From assembly GCA_030432695.1 (NCBI GenBank), contig JAUILN010000003.1, positions 124,001 through 188,000 of the forward strand: a stretch of 64,000 bases of DNA, in the 5' to 3' direction. Position 1 is the stretch's first letter, and each line of letters opens with the position of its first letter. Origin of the DNA: a bacterium. Lineage in GTDB: Bacteria; Planctomycetota; UBA1135; UBA2386. Shown here in pieces: positions 25,043-33,835 of the stretch. Position numbers and translations under genes: made by a program. Below the pieces are notes generated by a model. That model was not told the DNA's origin. It was given only the letters and a program-made list of their open reading frames with translations, and ran no database searches.

Positions 25043-28000
25043 TCAGCGAATCGTGACGACGGCGGCATTGGAGGTGTTGCCGCGCGGGAAGGGGTTCACG
25101 ATGCCGATGTACTGGAACACGATGCGCAGCGGGGTGAGGATCCCATTGGGGATGGGGATCTGCGTGCTGCTGTTGGTGCCGACGACGAAGGCGTCGTAGG
25201 GCAGGCCGAGGTCGAAGTAGACCGCGCCGAGGTTGAACAGCGGGATCGGCGCGGGCGGCCCGAAGCCGTAGGCGAGGACGCCGAGCTGGATCGCGGGCTC
25301 GGAGGCGACCGTGGCGGTGAGGGTGTTGCCGGGGCTGGGATTGCCGGTGACGAACAGCAGCGTGTTGTCGAACTCGTGGGCGCCCATGTCGATGCGCTGT
25401 GCGCCGTCGAGGTCGCCGTCGAGGTAGCGGGGGAAGCCGAGCGCGTCGACGCCGGTCGTGACGTCACCCGGGGCGCCGGCGTCGACGCAGGGAGAGACTC
25501 GCGTGAGGCGCAGGTCGCCGGTGGCGGCGGAGACGAACAGCGGATCGGTGTCGAGGTTGCCGGGTCCGCCGACGATGCTGCCGCCGTTGCTGTACTGGAC
25601 CTCGCCGGCACCGAAGCCCGAGAAGTCCGCGCCGGTGTTGAACTTGCTGATCGTCGACCGGACGGTGCCCGACCAGCCGACATTCCGCGCGATGCCGGCG
25701 CGAGCGTTGAACGCCGCGGTCGAGCGGATCAGGTCGAAGTTGCCGTTCGACAGCACGATACCCTCGTAGGCGTTGGCGAAGGCGGTCAGGCCACGGGCGC
25801 TGCGGCAGGCGTCGATCGCGATGCCGACGCGGGATCCGAACTCGACCCGGGAGCGGACCAGGTCGACGCCGGCGGAATTGCAGTAGATGCCGCTCCAGCT
25901 GCCGGCTCCAGGCCATCGGACGAGGCAGCGGTCGAGGAAACCGGTCGCGCCGTTGCGGAAGTTGAGCCCGTACCACTGGCCGGGCGAGGCCGTCGTGGCG
26001 TTGCCGTCACCGTTGGTGTCGCCGCCGAACGAGTCGTCACGGAGGTGGGTGAAGACCACCGGCCCATTGGTGTCGAGTCTGCCGTCGATGATTGCGGTGA
26101 GCGTCGACGAGAACTTGATCACCACGCCGGCATTCAGCGTGAGGTGGGCTCCGGTCTGGACCTGCAGGCCGCTGGCGACGACCAGGGCGCCGTTGTTGAT
26201 CTGGTTTCTGGCGCCGAGGTTCGTGGTGGTCGTGCACGACGCATCGGACACCGACACGTATGCGCCGCCAGGGCAGGTTCCGGCGGTGTTGTCCTCGAAG
26301 CCCGGGACCGCCTCGATCGAGCAGCCGAAGATCGCAGGGAGGTTGAGGATGCCCTCGAAGTGACAATCCTCGATCACGGGGCGGGAACTGCTGGTGCAGC
26401 TGATGCCGCCACGCGAGCAGTCGAGGAAGCTGCAGTTCCGGAGCGTGACGTCGGACGTGAGGGTCGCGCCGGCCCAGTTGCCGGCTCCGCAGAACCGGAA
26501 CTCGGTGTGGTCCACGACGCTCGCATCGGATCCGGTGCGGAAATTGAGTCCGTACCAGTTCCCGGGCACGCCGACGCTCGGTCCGTCGACGTTGGTGTCG
26601 CCGCCGACCGAGTCGTCCAGGAACGACGTGAAGACCACCGGGTCGCTCGCCGTCCCGCGTGACAGCAGGGTTCCGTCGATCAGCATCGTCAGGGCGGTGC
26701 GCGGCTTGATGATCAGACCCGCGTCGAGGGTCAGCGTGCCGGTCGAAGTCACGTGCATCCCACTGGAGAGTACCAGCGTGTCGTCGATGCCGTTACGCGG
26801 TCCGATCTGCACGGTGCCGGCGGTCGACGGCGTGGCGACCGTCAGGTAGTTGCCGACGGTGCAGCCGCTGGCGGTGTTGTCCAGGAATCCGGGGACGGCT
26901 TCGAGGTGTACACCATCGATCGCCGGCTCGCCGCCGATGCGCAGGAAGTGGCAGCGCTCGACACGCGGACGGGAACCTCCCGTCAGCTGCAGCCCGCCGC
27001 GCGAGCAGTCGACGAAGGTGCAGTCGAGGAGGTCGACGTTGACCGACGCGAGCACCACGCCATCCCAGTTCCCGGCTCCACAGAAGCGGAACTCGGTGAA
27101 CGACATCGCGCTGCCGTCCGATCCGTTCCGGAAGTTCAGTCCATACCACTGTCCGGGAGTTCCGGTGCTGGCGCCGTCACCGTTCGAGTCGCCGCCGGCC
27201 GTGTCGTCGGAGAACGAGGTGAATACCACGGGGCTGCCGGACGTGCCGTTGCAGGTGAGGACCCCGTCGATGGTGAAGGTCTGTGGCGACGTGGGCTTGA
27301 CCACCACGCCGGCTCCCAGGGTCAGTCCGCTCCCGGCGTGCACCTGCGCGCTGGAACCGCAGACGAGGACGCCGCCGATGAGATTGCGCACGCCGATCTG
27401 GAGGGTTGCACCGTTGTTGGCCTGCGCGGTGTCGATGCGGCTCAGGTTGCCGCCCGCGCAGTCGACCGCCACGTTGTCGGTCAAGCCCGGCACCGCCTCG
27501 AGGTGCAGGCCGAACATCGCCGGGTTGCCGCTGATCCGTTCGAATCGGCAGCGAGACACCGAGGGCCGGGCCGCGGCAGTCGTCGAGAAGCCGCCTCGGG
27601 AGCAGTCCGAGATCACGCAGTCGGATGCCGTCAGGTCGACCGCGGTGCTGATCCCGCTCCAGTTGCCGGCGCCCGCGTAACGCAGGCGGAGGTGGTTCAA
27701 GTTGCTCGGGCCCGCGCCTGGACCGGCCCGGAACGTGATTCCGTACCAGTTGCCGGGAGAGGGAGTGGTGGCATTGCCATCGCCATTGGTGTCGCCACCG
27801 GCCGCGTCGTCGCGCAGCGACGTGAAGACCACGGGGCTGCCGGCGGCGCCCTGCACGTCGAGCGTGCCGTCCACCGTCAAGGTGTGGGTGCCGAACTTCA
27901 CGACGGCGCCGGCCTGCACGGTGAGCGTCTGGTTCGCGGGCACCGAGAGGCTGCTGGTCGCGTGGTAGACGGTTCCGGCCAGCAGGGGGCCGCCGTTGCC

Positions 28001-28093
28001 GTCGTACAGCGAACCGCTGATCGGGGTCTGGGCGAGGAGGGAGGAGCCGAGAAGGGCGCCGCCGAGGGCGGCGGTCAGAATTGAGGATCGCAT
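25043..28093 (-). CDS. Secreted right-handed parallel beta-helix protein, copy 2
   Basis: 1016 residues. Signal peptide MRSSILTAALGGALLGSSLLAQ. Same four-module plan as the downstream paralogue, with turns such as DDAAGGDTNGDG, DDTAGGDSNGDG, DDSVGGDTNVDG and DDSFGGDTNGDG, each followed by WYG.(N/T)FR, and right-handed beta-helix coils ending in SRCRFERI or EDCHFEGI. The C-terminal 109 residues differ from those of the paralogue at only six positions, whereas the modules have diverged more. The true start (28093) is well inside a longer open frame. Likely an exported or surface-attached structural or carbohydrate-binding protein; no enzymatic motif found. Confidence 0.9.
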   Translation of the reverse strand: MRSSILTAALGGALLGSSLLAQTPISGSLYDGNGGPLLAGTVYHATSSLSVPANQTLTVQAGAVVKFGTHTLTVDGTLDVQGAAGSPVVFTSLRDDAAGGDTNGDGNATTPSPGNWYGITFRAGPGAGPSNLNHLRLRYAGAGNWSGISTAVDLTASDCVISDCSRGGFSTTAAARPSVSRCRFERISGNPAMFGLHLEAVPGLTDNVAVDCAGGNLSRIDTAQANNGATLQIGVRNLIGGVLVCGSSAQVHAGSGLTLGAGVVVKPTSPQTFTIDGVLTCNGTSGSPVVFTSFSDDTAGGDSNGDGASTGTPGQWYGLNFRNGSDGSAMSFTEFRFCGAGNWDGVVLASVNVDLLDCTFVDCSRGGLQLTGGSRPRVERCHFLRIGGEPAIDGVHLEAVPGFLDNTASGCTVGNYLTVATPSTAGTVQIGPRNGIDDTLVLSSGMHVTSTGTLTLDAGLIIKPRTALTMLIDGTLLSRGTASDPVVFTSFLDDSVGGDTNVDGPSVGVPGNWYGLNFRTGSDASVVDHTEFRFCGAGNWAGATLTSDVTLRNCSFLDCSRGGISCTSSSRPVIEDCHFEGILNLPAIFGCSIEAVPGFEDNTAGTCPGGAYVSVSDASCTTTTNLGARNQINNGALVVASGLQVQTGAHLTLNAGVVIKFSSTLTAIIDGRLDTNGPVVFTHLRDDSFGGDTNGDGNATTASPGQWYGLNFRNGATGFLDRCLVRWPGAGSWSGIYCNSAGVDLVRSRVEFGSRVGIAIDACRSARGLTAFANAYEGIVLSNGNFDLIRSTAAFNARAGIARNVGWSGTVRSTISKFNTGADFSGFGAGEVQYSNGGSIVGGPGNLDTDPLFVSAATGDLRLTRVSPCVDAGAPGDVTTGVDALGFPRYLDGDLDGAQRIDMGAHEFDNTLLFVTGNPSPGNTLTATVASEPAIQLGVLAYGFGPPAPIPLFNLGAVYFDLGLPYDAFVVGTNSSTQIPIPNGILTPLRIVFQYIGIVNPFPRGNTSNAAVVTIR

Positions 28094-28383
28094 GGCGTCG
28101 GGCGCGGGGATGCGGTGGGCGGATGGGGGCGGATGACGGGAGCCCCTGTGATCGCGCGCGGTTGCCGGGGCCAGACACTCCGCGCTTTTCTTCCGTCCCG
28201 CGTCGACCGCCCCGATTCCATTCAATCCCCGATGCGCGGATGCGCCAGCACCCCGCACCTCGGCGCACCGCAACGGCGGGCGGCGTGGAACCTCCGCTCG
28301 CGTCGATCCGAGCGCGTGGGGTTCATGCTGTGCGGCCGATCATCCCGCGAGACGCGGCCTGCGACCGCGGCATCATCGGGTCT

Positions 28384-30003
28384 TCACCGCGCCGCCGCGG
28401 CAGCTGCGAGCACCTCGCGCACCGCGAGCATCTTCGGGGCCTCGTCCAATGCCTGCTCCTGATGCTCCAGCAAACCCCAACTCCCAGAGTGGGACGGACG
28501 GTCGCAGGACGAGAACAGGCAGTTCAGCGTGCCGCCGCTCGCCGACCAGCTGCGCATGGCCTGCAGGTAGAGGTCCTTCATCCGCGGGTGGCGGTTGGCG
28601 GCGAAGAACAGGTCCTGCAGTCCGCCGTCGGCGGCGTGTGCACCGACGCCGACGAGGTGCTGGCCGGACTCGTAGGCCACCAGCTCGAGTTCGTAGACCG
28701 CGGCGATCTCGGCGGCCTGGACGATGCGTTCGGCGAGGTCGTCGATGTCCTGCGCGCAGGCGTCCAGCACCTGATCGACGGTCCAGTCCGCGGCGCGCGC
28801 GGACTCCTCACCCTCACCCAATGAGTGCCCGAAGTACGGCGCGATCGCCAGGGCGTCGGCCTGGTGACCCACATCGCGGTAGGTGAGGACCTGGGCGGAG
28901 GTCCAGGCATTGGCGGCCTGGGCCGCGAGCACCCGCACGACGCGCCGGTCGGCTTCGCCGCCGAACACGTCGTGCCAGATCGCGAAGATCTGCTTCGACC
29001 GATGCGCCTGGTAGAACAGGCGCGCCTGGTAGGGGTCGGGGGACAGGCCCATCTCGACGCCGCGCTGCTGGCACCAGGTGCCCTGTCGGTGCGAGTGGTT
29101 CCAGATCTCGTTGGAGTACTCCACGTACGCGCGCCGCCCTGCCGGCATGCCGTCTCGCACCAGGGTCGCGAGTTCGCGCACGTAGCCGTCGTCGGCCTGG
29201 TGGGGGATGCAGAACCAGCCGTCGACGTCGAGCGCGCGGCACAGCGCGACCATCAGCTCGGGGGCGACACCGCGGACCGTCGCCTGGCTGGCATCGTCGG
29301 GCCGCGGTCGATCGGCCCAGCTCACCACCGGGGTCTCGTTGCTGCGCATCCAGTCCATGAACCGCAGCACCTCGAAGCCGGCGAGGCGTTCGAGGAAACG
29401 CGGGTGGAATGGCTGGTCGGTCGGTGCGTCGTGCAGGCCGGGCATCATCACGCGGATGTCGCGGAGCGGGTCCTCCGGGTCGGACGCGACGACGCGCAGC
29501 AGGATGCCTGCTTCGCTGGGCGTCACGTCGACCAGCAGCGCGTGGTCGCGGGTCTCGACGATCGAGGCGTCGAGCCCGAACTCGAGCCGGCCCTCGCCCG
29601 TCCAGGTGCAGAGGTACTCCCCAGCGGGGTAGTCGCGCACGTCGCGGAACAGCAGCGTCGCCGCGGCCTGTCCCGCGGCCGGGCGCGGCCAGCCGCGATC
29701 GTCCAGGGCGAGTTCTGCGCCGGTGTCCCAGGGGCCCTCGCCCTCGGCCACCTGTGGGATCCACGCGCGTGCTGTACGCATCGCATCGACGAAGGGCCAT
29801 GCCGTGCCCCAGTCGACGACCGGCGACAGGTTCACGCCGAGGTGGATCCCGGCCACCACCGGCGTCTGGTCTCCCGGTTGCCCCTGGATCGTGGGCCCGC
29901 CCGAGGTCTCGGAGTCGCCGCCACCTTGTGCGCATGCCGAGACGGCCAGTGCGAGGGTCAGCGTGCGGACGGGTAGGCGGGCGCGCGCGAACGATGGGTG
30001 CAT
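28384..30003 (-). CDS. Glycoside-hydrolase-like lipoprotein
   Basis: 539 residues from the ATG at 30003 (an ATG at 30039 is also in frame). The N-terminal hydrophobic stretch ends in the lipobox ALAVSAC, so it is probably a lipoprotein. Core motifs resemble clan-A (TIM-barrel) glycosidases: VEYSNEIWNH, with the NE of the usual acid/base position, and a late VAYESGQHLVG, where the glutamate could be the nucleophile. LGVNLSPVVDWGTAWPFVDAMR near the N-terminus is typical of a group of planctomycete proteins annotated as cellulose-binding or glycosyl-hydrolase-like. The substrate is unknown. Upstream of it on the same strand is the phosphoesterase gene, with about 106 bases between. Confidence 0.7.
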   Translation of the reverse strand: MHPSFARARLPVRTLTLALAVSACAQGGGDSETSGGPTIQGQPGDQTPVVAGIHLGVNLSPVVDWGTAWPFVDAMRTARAWIPQVAEGEGPWDTGAELALDDRGWPRPAAGQAAATLLFRDVRDYPAGEYLCTWTGEGRLEFGLDASIVETRDHALLVDVTPSEAGILLRVVASDPEDPLRDIRVMMPGLHDAPTDQPFHPRFLERLAGFEVLRFMDWMRSNETPVVSWADRPRPDDASQATVRGVAPELMVALCRALDVDGWFCIPHQADDGYVRELATLVRDGMPAGRRAYVEYSNEIWNHSHRQGTWCQQRGVEMGLSPDPYQARLFYQAHRSKQIFAIWHDVFGGEADRRVVRVLAAQAANAWTSAQVLTYRDVGHQADALAIAPYFGHSLGEGEESARAADWTVDQVLDACAQDIDDLAERIVQAAEIAAVYELELVAYESGQHLVGVGAHAADGGLQDLFFAANRHPRMKDLYLQAMRSWSASGGTLNCLFSSCDRPSHSGSWGLLEHQEQALDEAPKMLAVREVLAAAAAAR

Positions 30004-30109
30004 GCGCGGTTCTTCGGACGCGTCGAGCCTGCCCTGCATCGGGGTTTCCCCGGGGGCGACGCGCCCGTCCTGCGGGTCCCGTTCCGCGGTCGGATGGCCC
30101 GCGTCCGAC

Positions 30110-31036
30110 TCAGACCGGCGCGGGTTCCCGAACCGGCGGCGCGACCGGAGGCTGGTCGGGCACGGCGACTTCGTCGGGCATCGGGGTGGCGATCTCGGCT
30201 ACGTCGTCCGCCGGATCGAGCGATGCCACGGAGTCACAACTCGGGACGACCTGCTCGCGCTCCTCGCGCACGACCGAGCCCTTCCGGTCGGTCCACTCGA
30301 CGATCTCCAGCCAGCCGTCGGCGTCCTCCACCAATGCCGTGCAGGACTCGACCCAGTCGCCGTCGTTGCAGTACAGCACGCCGTCGACCGAGCGGATCTC
30401 GGCCTTGTGGATGTGCCCGCAGACCACGCCGTCGTAGCCGTGGCTCCGCGCGTAGTCGGCGACGACCTGCTCGAAGGTCCCGATCATCTTGGTCGCCGAC
30501 TTGGCCTTGAGCTTGAGGTACTGCGACAGCGACCAGTACGGCATCCCCAACCGGCGTCGGATCGCGTTGACCCAGTTGTTCAGGACGATCGTCCAGTCGT
30601 AGACGCGGCCGCCGAGCATCGCCAGCCAACGATGGTTGCAGACGATCGCGTCGAACTGGTCGCCGTGCATGACCAGGAGCTTGCGGCCGTCGGCGGTGAC
30701 GTGGTCGATGCGCTCGACCACCTGCACGTCGCCGAAGCGCATGCCCACGAAGTCGCGGAAGTACTCGTCGTGGTTGCCGGGCACGAACCACACGTGTGTG
30801 CCCTTGTTGGCCATCTTCAGGATCCGGCGCAGCACCTTGTTCTGGGTGTCGTTCCAGAACCAGCCGGAGCGCGCCTTCCACATGTCGATGATGTCGCCGA
30901 CCAGGTAGAGCTGCTCGGTCTCGATGCTCTTCAGGAAGTCGAGCAGGAAGTCGGCCTTGCAGCCGCGGGTCCCCAGGTGGACGTCGCTGATCCAGACCGC
31001 GCGGTGGCGGGTCTTCGACTTGGCGGGTTGTTCCAT
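30110..31036 (-). CDS. LpxH-like metallophosphoesterase (UDP-2,3-diacylglucosamine diphosphatase family)
   Basis: 308 residues. All calcineurin-like motifs are present: SDVH (D18, H20), GDIID (D48), GNHDE (N88, H89), VMHGDQFD (H124) and GHIH (H208, H210). The spacing and the VPGNHDEYFRDF and NHRWLAMLGG region fit the LpxH family, which hydrolyses UDP-2,3-diacylglucosamine to lipid X in lipid A synthesis. However, homologues in this branch often act on other nucleotide-lipid substrates. The last 45 residues form a proline-rich acidic tail not usual for LpxH. The start lies 21 bases after the stop of a glycosyltransferase gene on the same strand, so the two form a probable operon. Confidence 0.85.
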   Translation of the reverse strand: MEQPAKSKTRHRAVWISDVHLGTRGCKADFLLDFLKSIETEQLYLVGDIIDMWKARSGWFWNDTQNKVLRRILKMANKGTHVWFVPGNHDEYFRDFVGMRFGDVQVVERIDHVTADGRKLLVMHGDQFDAIVCNHRWLAMLGGRVYDWTIVLNNWVNAIRRRLGMPYWSLSQYLKLKAKSATKMIGTFEQVVADYARSHGYDGVVCGHIHKAEIRSVDGVLYCNDGDWVESCTALVEDADGWLEIVEWTDRKGSVVREEREQVVPSCDSVASLDPADDVAEIATPMPDEVAVPDQPPVAPPVREPAPV

Positions 31037-31057
31037 GGGGCGGTGCTTCGTCGGGGT

Positions 31058-32194
31058 TCAGGTGCCGAGCCGAGCGAGCGGCTTCACGGCCCGCACTTCG
31101 CGTCGGTTGCCCGGAGCGTTCGAGTCCGGCCGGTCGAGGAAGGTGCGCAGGGTGGCGATCGTGAGCGGAGTCCCGTCGAGGTGCGTGCGGTCGATCGGGA
31201 AGCCGTCGGCCTCGACCTCGTCGACGAAACGGCGCACGGCCTGGGCGGTCACCGAGCACATCGCCATCGACCGGCCGGCGCCCGACGACTCGATGTAGTA
31301 CCCGTTGACGTGCTGTTCCTCGTTGCCCGGCTCCGGCATGCCGAGCACCGGCTTGCCGAGCCATAGGGCCTCGCCGACGAGCTGGTTGCCGGCGGTCGAG
31401 ACCAGCGCGGCGGAGGTCGCGAGGTCCTCGACGAAGCGTCGTTCGTCGATGGTGCAGAAGTGCAGGTTGCCGACCCGGTCGTCGCGGTCGAGGCCGTAGA
31501 TCCGCACTTCGCGGCCGCAATCGGCCAGCGCGCGCAGCAGGTTGTCGGACGCGTGACGACGCAGGTAGACGCAGAGGTGGGCGCCGCGCTCGGGAACCGC
31601 GTCGCGGATCTCGGGGCGCAGCAGCACGCCGGCCTGCACGACGCGGTCTTGCCAGGCGCGGCGTAGTGGCGGATTGTGGAACGACGACACCACCGTGGTG
31701 ACCTGGCGGTGGTAGTAGGCGCGCACCAGGATCGCCATGAACCGCGACCAGGCACGGATGCGGAACGGTAGGCCGGACAGGTCGGAGACCACCAGGAAGT
31801 GCTGATGGTCGACGCAGACGTAGGGCACCCCACAGAGTTCGGCGGCGCGCGGCACCACCGGGTCGAAGTCGGTGATGCACAGGTCCGGGCCTTCCTTCTC
31901 GATGCGGCGCGCGACCGCCTCGACCATCGGGCGGAGCCGGCGGATGTAGCCCAGTGTGGCGATCCCGGTGGCGAACTTGTCGACGCGGCGATGGCGGTCG
32001 TAGCGGAACCGCGGGCACTCGATCTCGGCGAGCTGGACCTCGGTGCCGGCGTAGCGGCGGCCGAGCAGGTCGAAGGCCTGATCGGACGTGAACAGGGTGA
32101 ACGAGCACTCGTCGCGCAGGGCCTCGACGATGGTGCTGGCCCGCGTGGCGTGGCCGCGCCCTTCCCCGGCGAGTCCGTAGAAGATCTTGTTCAT
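31058..32194 (-). CDS. GT-B fold glycosyltransferase (MJ1255/UDP-glycosyltransferase-like)
   Basis: 378 residues. Starts MNKIFYGLAGEGRGHATRA, the glycine-rich N-terminal loop of GT-B enzymes. The C-terminal half has the donor-site region STAGNQLVGEALWLGKPVLGMP and PGNEEQHVNGYYIE, like MurG and macrolide glycosyltransferases. This is the family often annotated as MJ1255/VC2487. In many bacteria it is found beside an LpxH-type phosphoesterase, as here, suggesting a glycolipid or cell-envelope role (inference from recurrent neighbourhood). No signal peptide or membrane helix. About 245 bases without a gene precede it. Confidence 0.83.
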   Translation of the reverse strand: MNKIFYGLAGEGRGHATRASTIVEALRDECSFTLFTSDQAFDLLGRRYAGTEVQLAEIECPRFRYDRHRRVDKFATGIATLGYIRRLRPMVEAVARRIEKEGPDLCITDFDPVVPRAAELCGVPYVCVDHQHFLVVSDLSGLPFRIRAWSRFMAILVRAYYHRQVTTVVSSFHNPPLRRAWQDRVVQAGVLLRPEIRDAVPERGAHLCVYLRRHASDNLLRALADCGREVRIYGLDRDDRVGNLHFCTIDERRFVEDLATSAALVSTAGNQLVGEALWLGKPVLGMPEPGNEEQHVNGYYIESSGAGRSMAMCSVTAQAVRRFVDEVEADGFPIDRTHLDGTPLTIATLRTFLDRPDSNAPGNRREVRAVKPLARLGT

Positions 32195-32439
32195 GGTCGT
32201 TCCGTCACCAACGGGCCGACCCCAGCGTGCAGTGCGCGCTGCGGTGTGGCGACCCCCGAGCGGCTCGGGCACGGGGCTGCTGGGGGCTGGTGGGTACGGG
32301 CCATGCGGAATCCGAAGCGGAAGGACTTCGCGCCCGGATCGCGGAGAAGGGTCGCCGGAATTCGCAAAGCGGTCGTCAGGACTGCTTCGGAATCGCGACA
32401 AGTCCCGTCTCGGGATGACCTCTCGCAGCCGGGACCCGC

Positions 32440-33774
32440 TCAGTCCAGGGCGCGGATCCGGACGTTGCGGAACCGCACCGGATCCCCGTGGCCGGCGAAG
32501 CCGAAGCTGCCCCGCTCGTTGGCTAGGCCGGGGTGCGGATGACCGCCCATGAACTCGGAGACCGCGCCGAGGTCGGCGTCGAGGATCTCGAAGCCGTTGA
32601 GTTCGACCCGGATGTTCATGCCGCGCACGGTGACCCGCTGAAAGTTCCACTCGCCGACCGGGCGCTGGTAGCCGCGGCGCGCCGCGACCATGCCGTAGGC
32701 CGAGCCGTGGTACTGGCGCGGGTCGAGCTTGGCGTACTTGTCGGCGGTGTTGTCGAGCACCTGCAGCTCGCACATGCCGAGATAGGCGGTGTCGCCCTGG
32801 CCCGGGTAACGGATCGCCAGGCCGTTGTTGCCGCCGGGCGGCAGCAGGATCTCCAGGTCGGCCTCGAAGTCGCGATACGTCTCTTCGGTGTGGATCGTGC
32901 CGCCGGTGCCGGGCTTGCACAGCAGCACGCCGCCGGCCTCGATCTGGTAGTTGTCGGTCGGGCCGGCCCAGCCCGCGAAGCTCTTGCCGTCGAAGACCGG
33001 CTCGAGGTCGGGGCTGCCGAGTTCACGCAGGTACCGGTTGGCCTCGGCCGCGCCGATCTCGCGGAGGTAGACGTCGCGCCAGCGGATCTCGCCGCCGTGG
33101 GTCTGGAGCTGGATCGGGCCCTCGACCGGCACCGGCTGCGTGCGGTCGAAGTAGTTCTCCATGACCGCGTCCTTCACGACCAGGTGGTCGTTCAACCACA
33201 CGGTCACGTAGCTGCCGATCATCCGCACGCGGAAGTGGTTCCACTCACCGAACGGCTTGTCGGCGAGGACCAGCGGGTCCTTGCCGGGCGCGCCTTCCGA
33301 GTTGTTCCAGAGACCGCCCGAGCCCTTGTCGGCGCCGATCTTCCACTTGCCGCCGGCCTCGGTGAAGTCCCAGATCTGCACCTGCGGGATGCCGCGGAGG
33401 TAGATGCCGCTGTCGGCACCGGCGACGGTCCTGTAGTCGAGGCGCAGTTCGAAGTCGCGGTAGTTGCGCAGGGTGGTCAGGAACAGGCCGTGGCCGTCGT
33501 TGACCAGCTCACCGTTCTCCACCGACCAATGGGCCTGGATGTCGGGGAGGCTCTTGGCGATCTTCTCGGCGCGCTGCTCGGCGGTCATCGCGAGGAGCGC
33601 GCGGGGGTCCTCGGTGCTCATGCCGAACCAGCCGTCGAGCGACTCGCCGTCGAACAAGGCGGTGAAGGCGCCGGGGGCGGTCGCTGGCTGTTGCGCGCCG
33701 GTCGTCTGCTGGGTGGTGGCCGGCGCGAGGAGGGAGGTGGCGGCGAGCAGGATGGGGAGGTGGCTTCGGGTCAA
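32440..33774 (-). CDS. Secreted double DUF1080 (3-keto-disaccharide hydrolase-type) protein
   Basis: 444 residues from a TTG start that has GGAG 6 nt upstream. Signal peptide MTRSHLPILLAATSLLAPATTQ. Two DUF1080 domains, each a jelly roll: the first begins FTALFDGESLDGWFG and contains YRDFELRLDYRTVAGADSGIYLRG; the second begins LEPVFDGKSFAGWAG and contains YRDFEADLEILLPPGGNNGLAIR. Members of this family are abundant in planctomycetes and some act on 3-keto-glucosides; most have no assigned activity. TACTCT at 33816-33821 (minus strand) is a candidate -10 box. Separated by 61 bases from the VWA lipoprotein on the same strand, so co-transcription is possible. Confidence 0.9.
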   Translation of the reverse strand: MTRSHLPILLAATSLLAPATTQQTTGAQQPATAPGAFTALFDGESLDGWFGMSTEDPRALLAMTAEQRAEKIAKSLPDIQAHWSVENGELVNDGHGLFLTTLRNYRDFELRLDYRTVAGADSGIYLRGIPQVQIWDFTEAGGKWKIGADKGSGGLWNNSEGAPGKDPLVLADKPFGEWNHFRVRMIGSYVTVWLNDHLVVKDAVMENYFDRTQPVPVEGPIQLQTHGGEIRWRDVYLREIGAAEANRYLRELGSPDLEPVFDGKSFAGWAGPTDNYQIEAGGVLLCKPGTGGTIHTEETYRDFEADLEILLPPGGNNGLAIRYPGQGDTAYLGMCELQVLDNTADKYAKLDPRQYHGSAYGMVAARRGYQRPVGEWNFQRVTVRGMNIRVELNGFEILDADLGAVSEFMGGHPHPGLANERGSFGFAGHGDPVRFRNVRIRALD

Positions 33775-33835
33775 CGGAGGCTCCGGAGGGATCTACGGGA
33801 TCTCGTGGAGCCCGCAGAGTAACCCCGGCCGCCGG

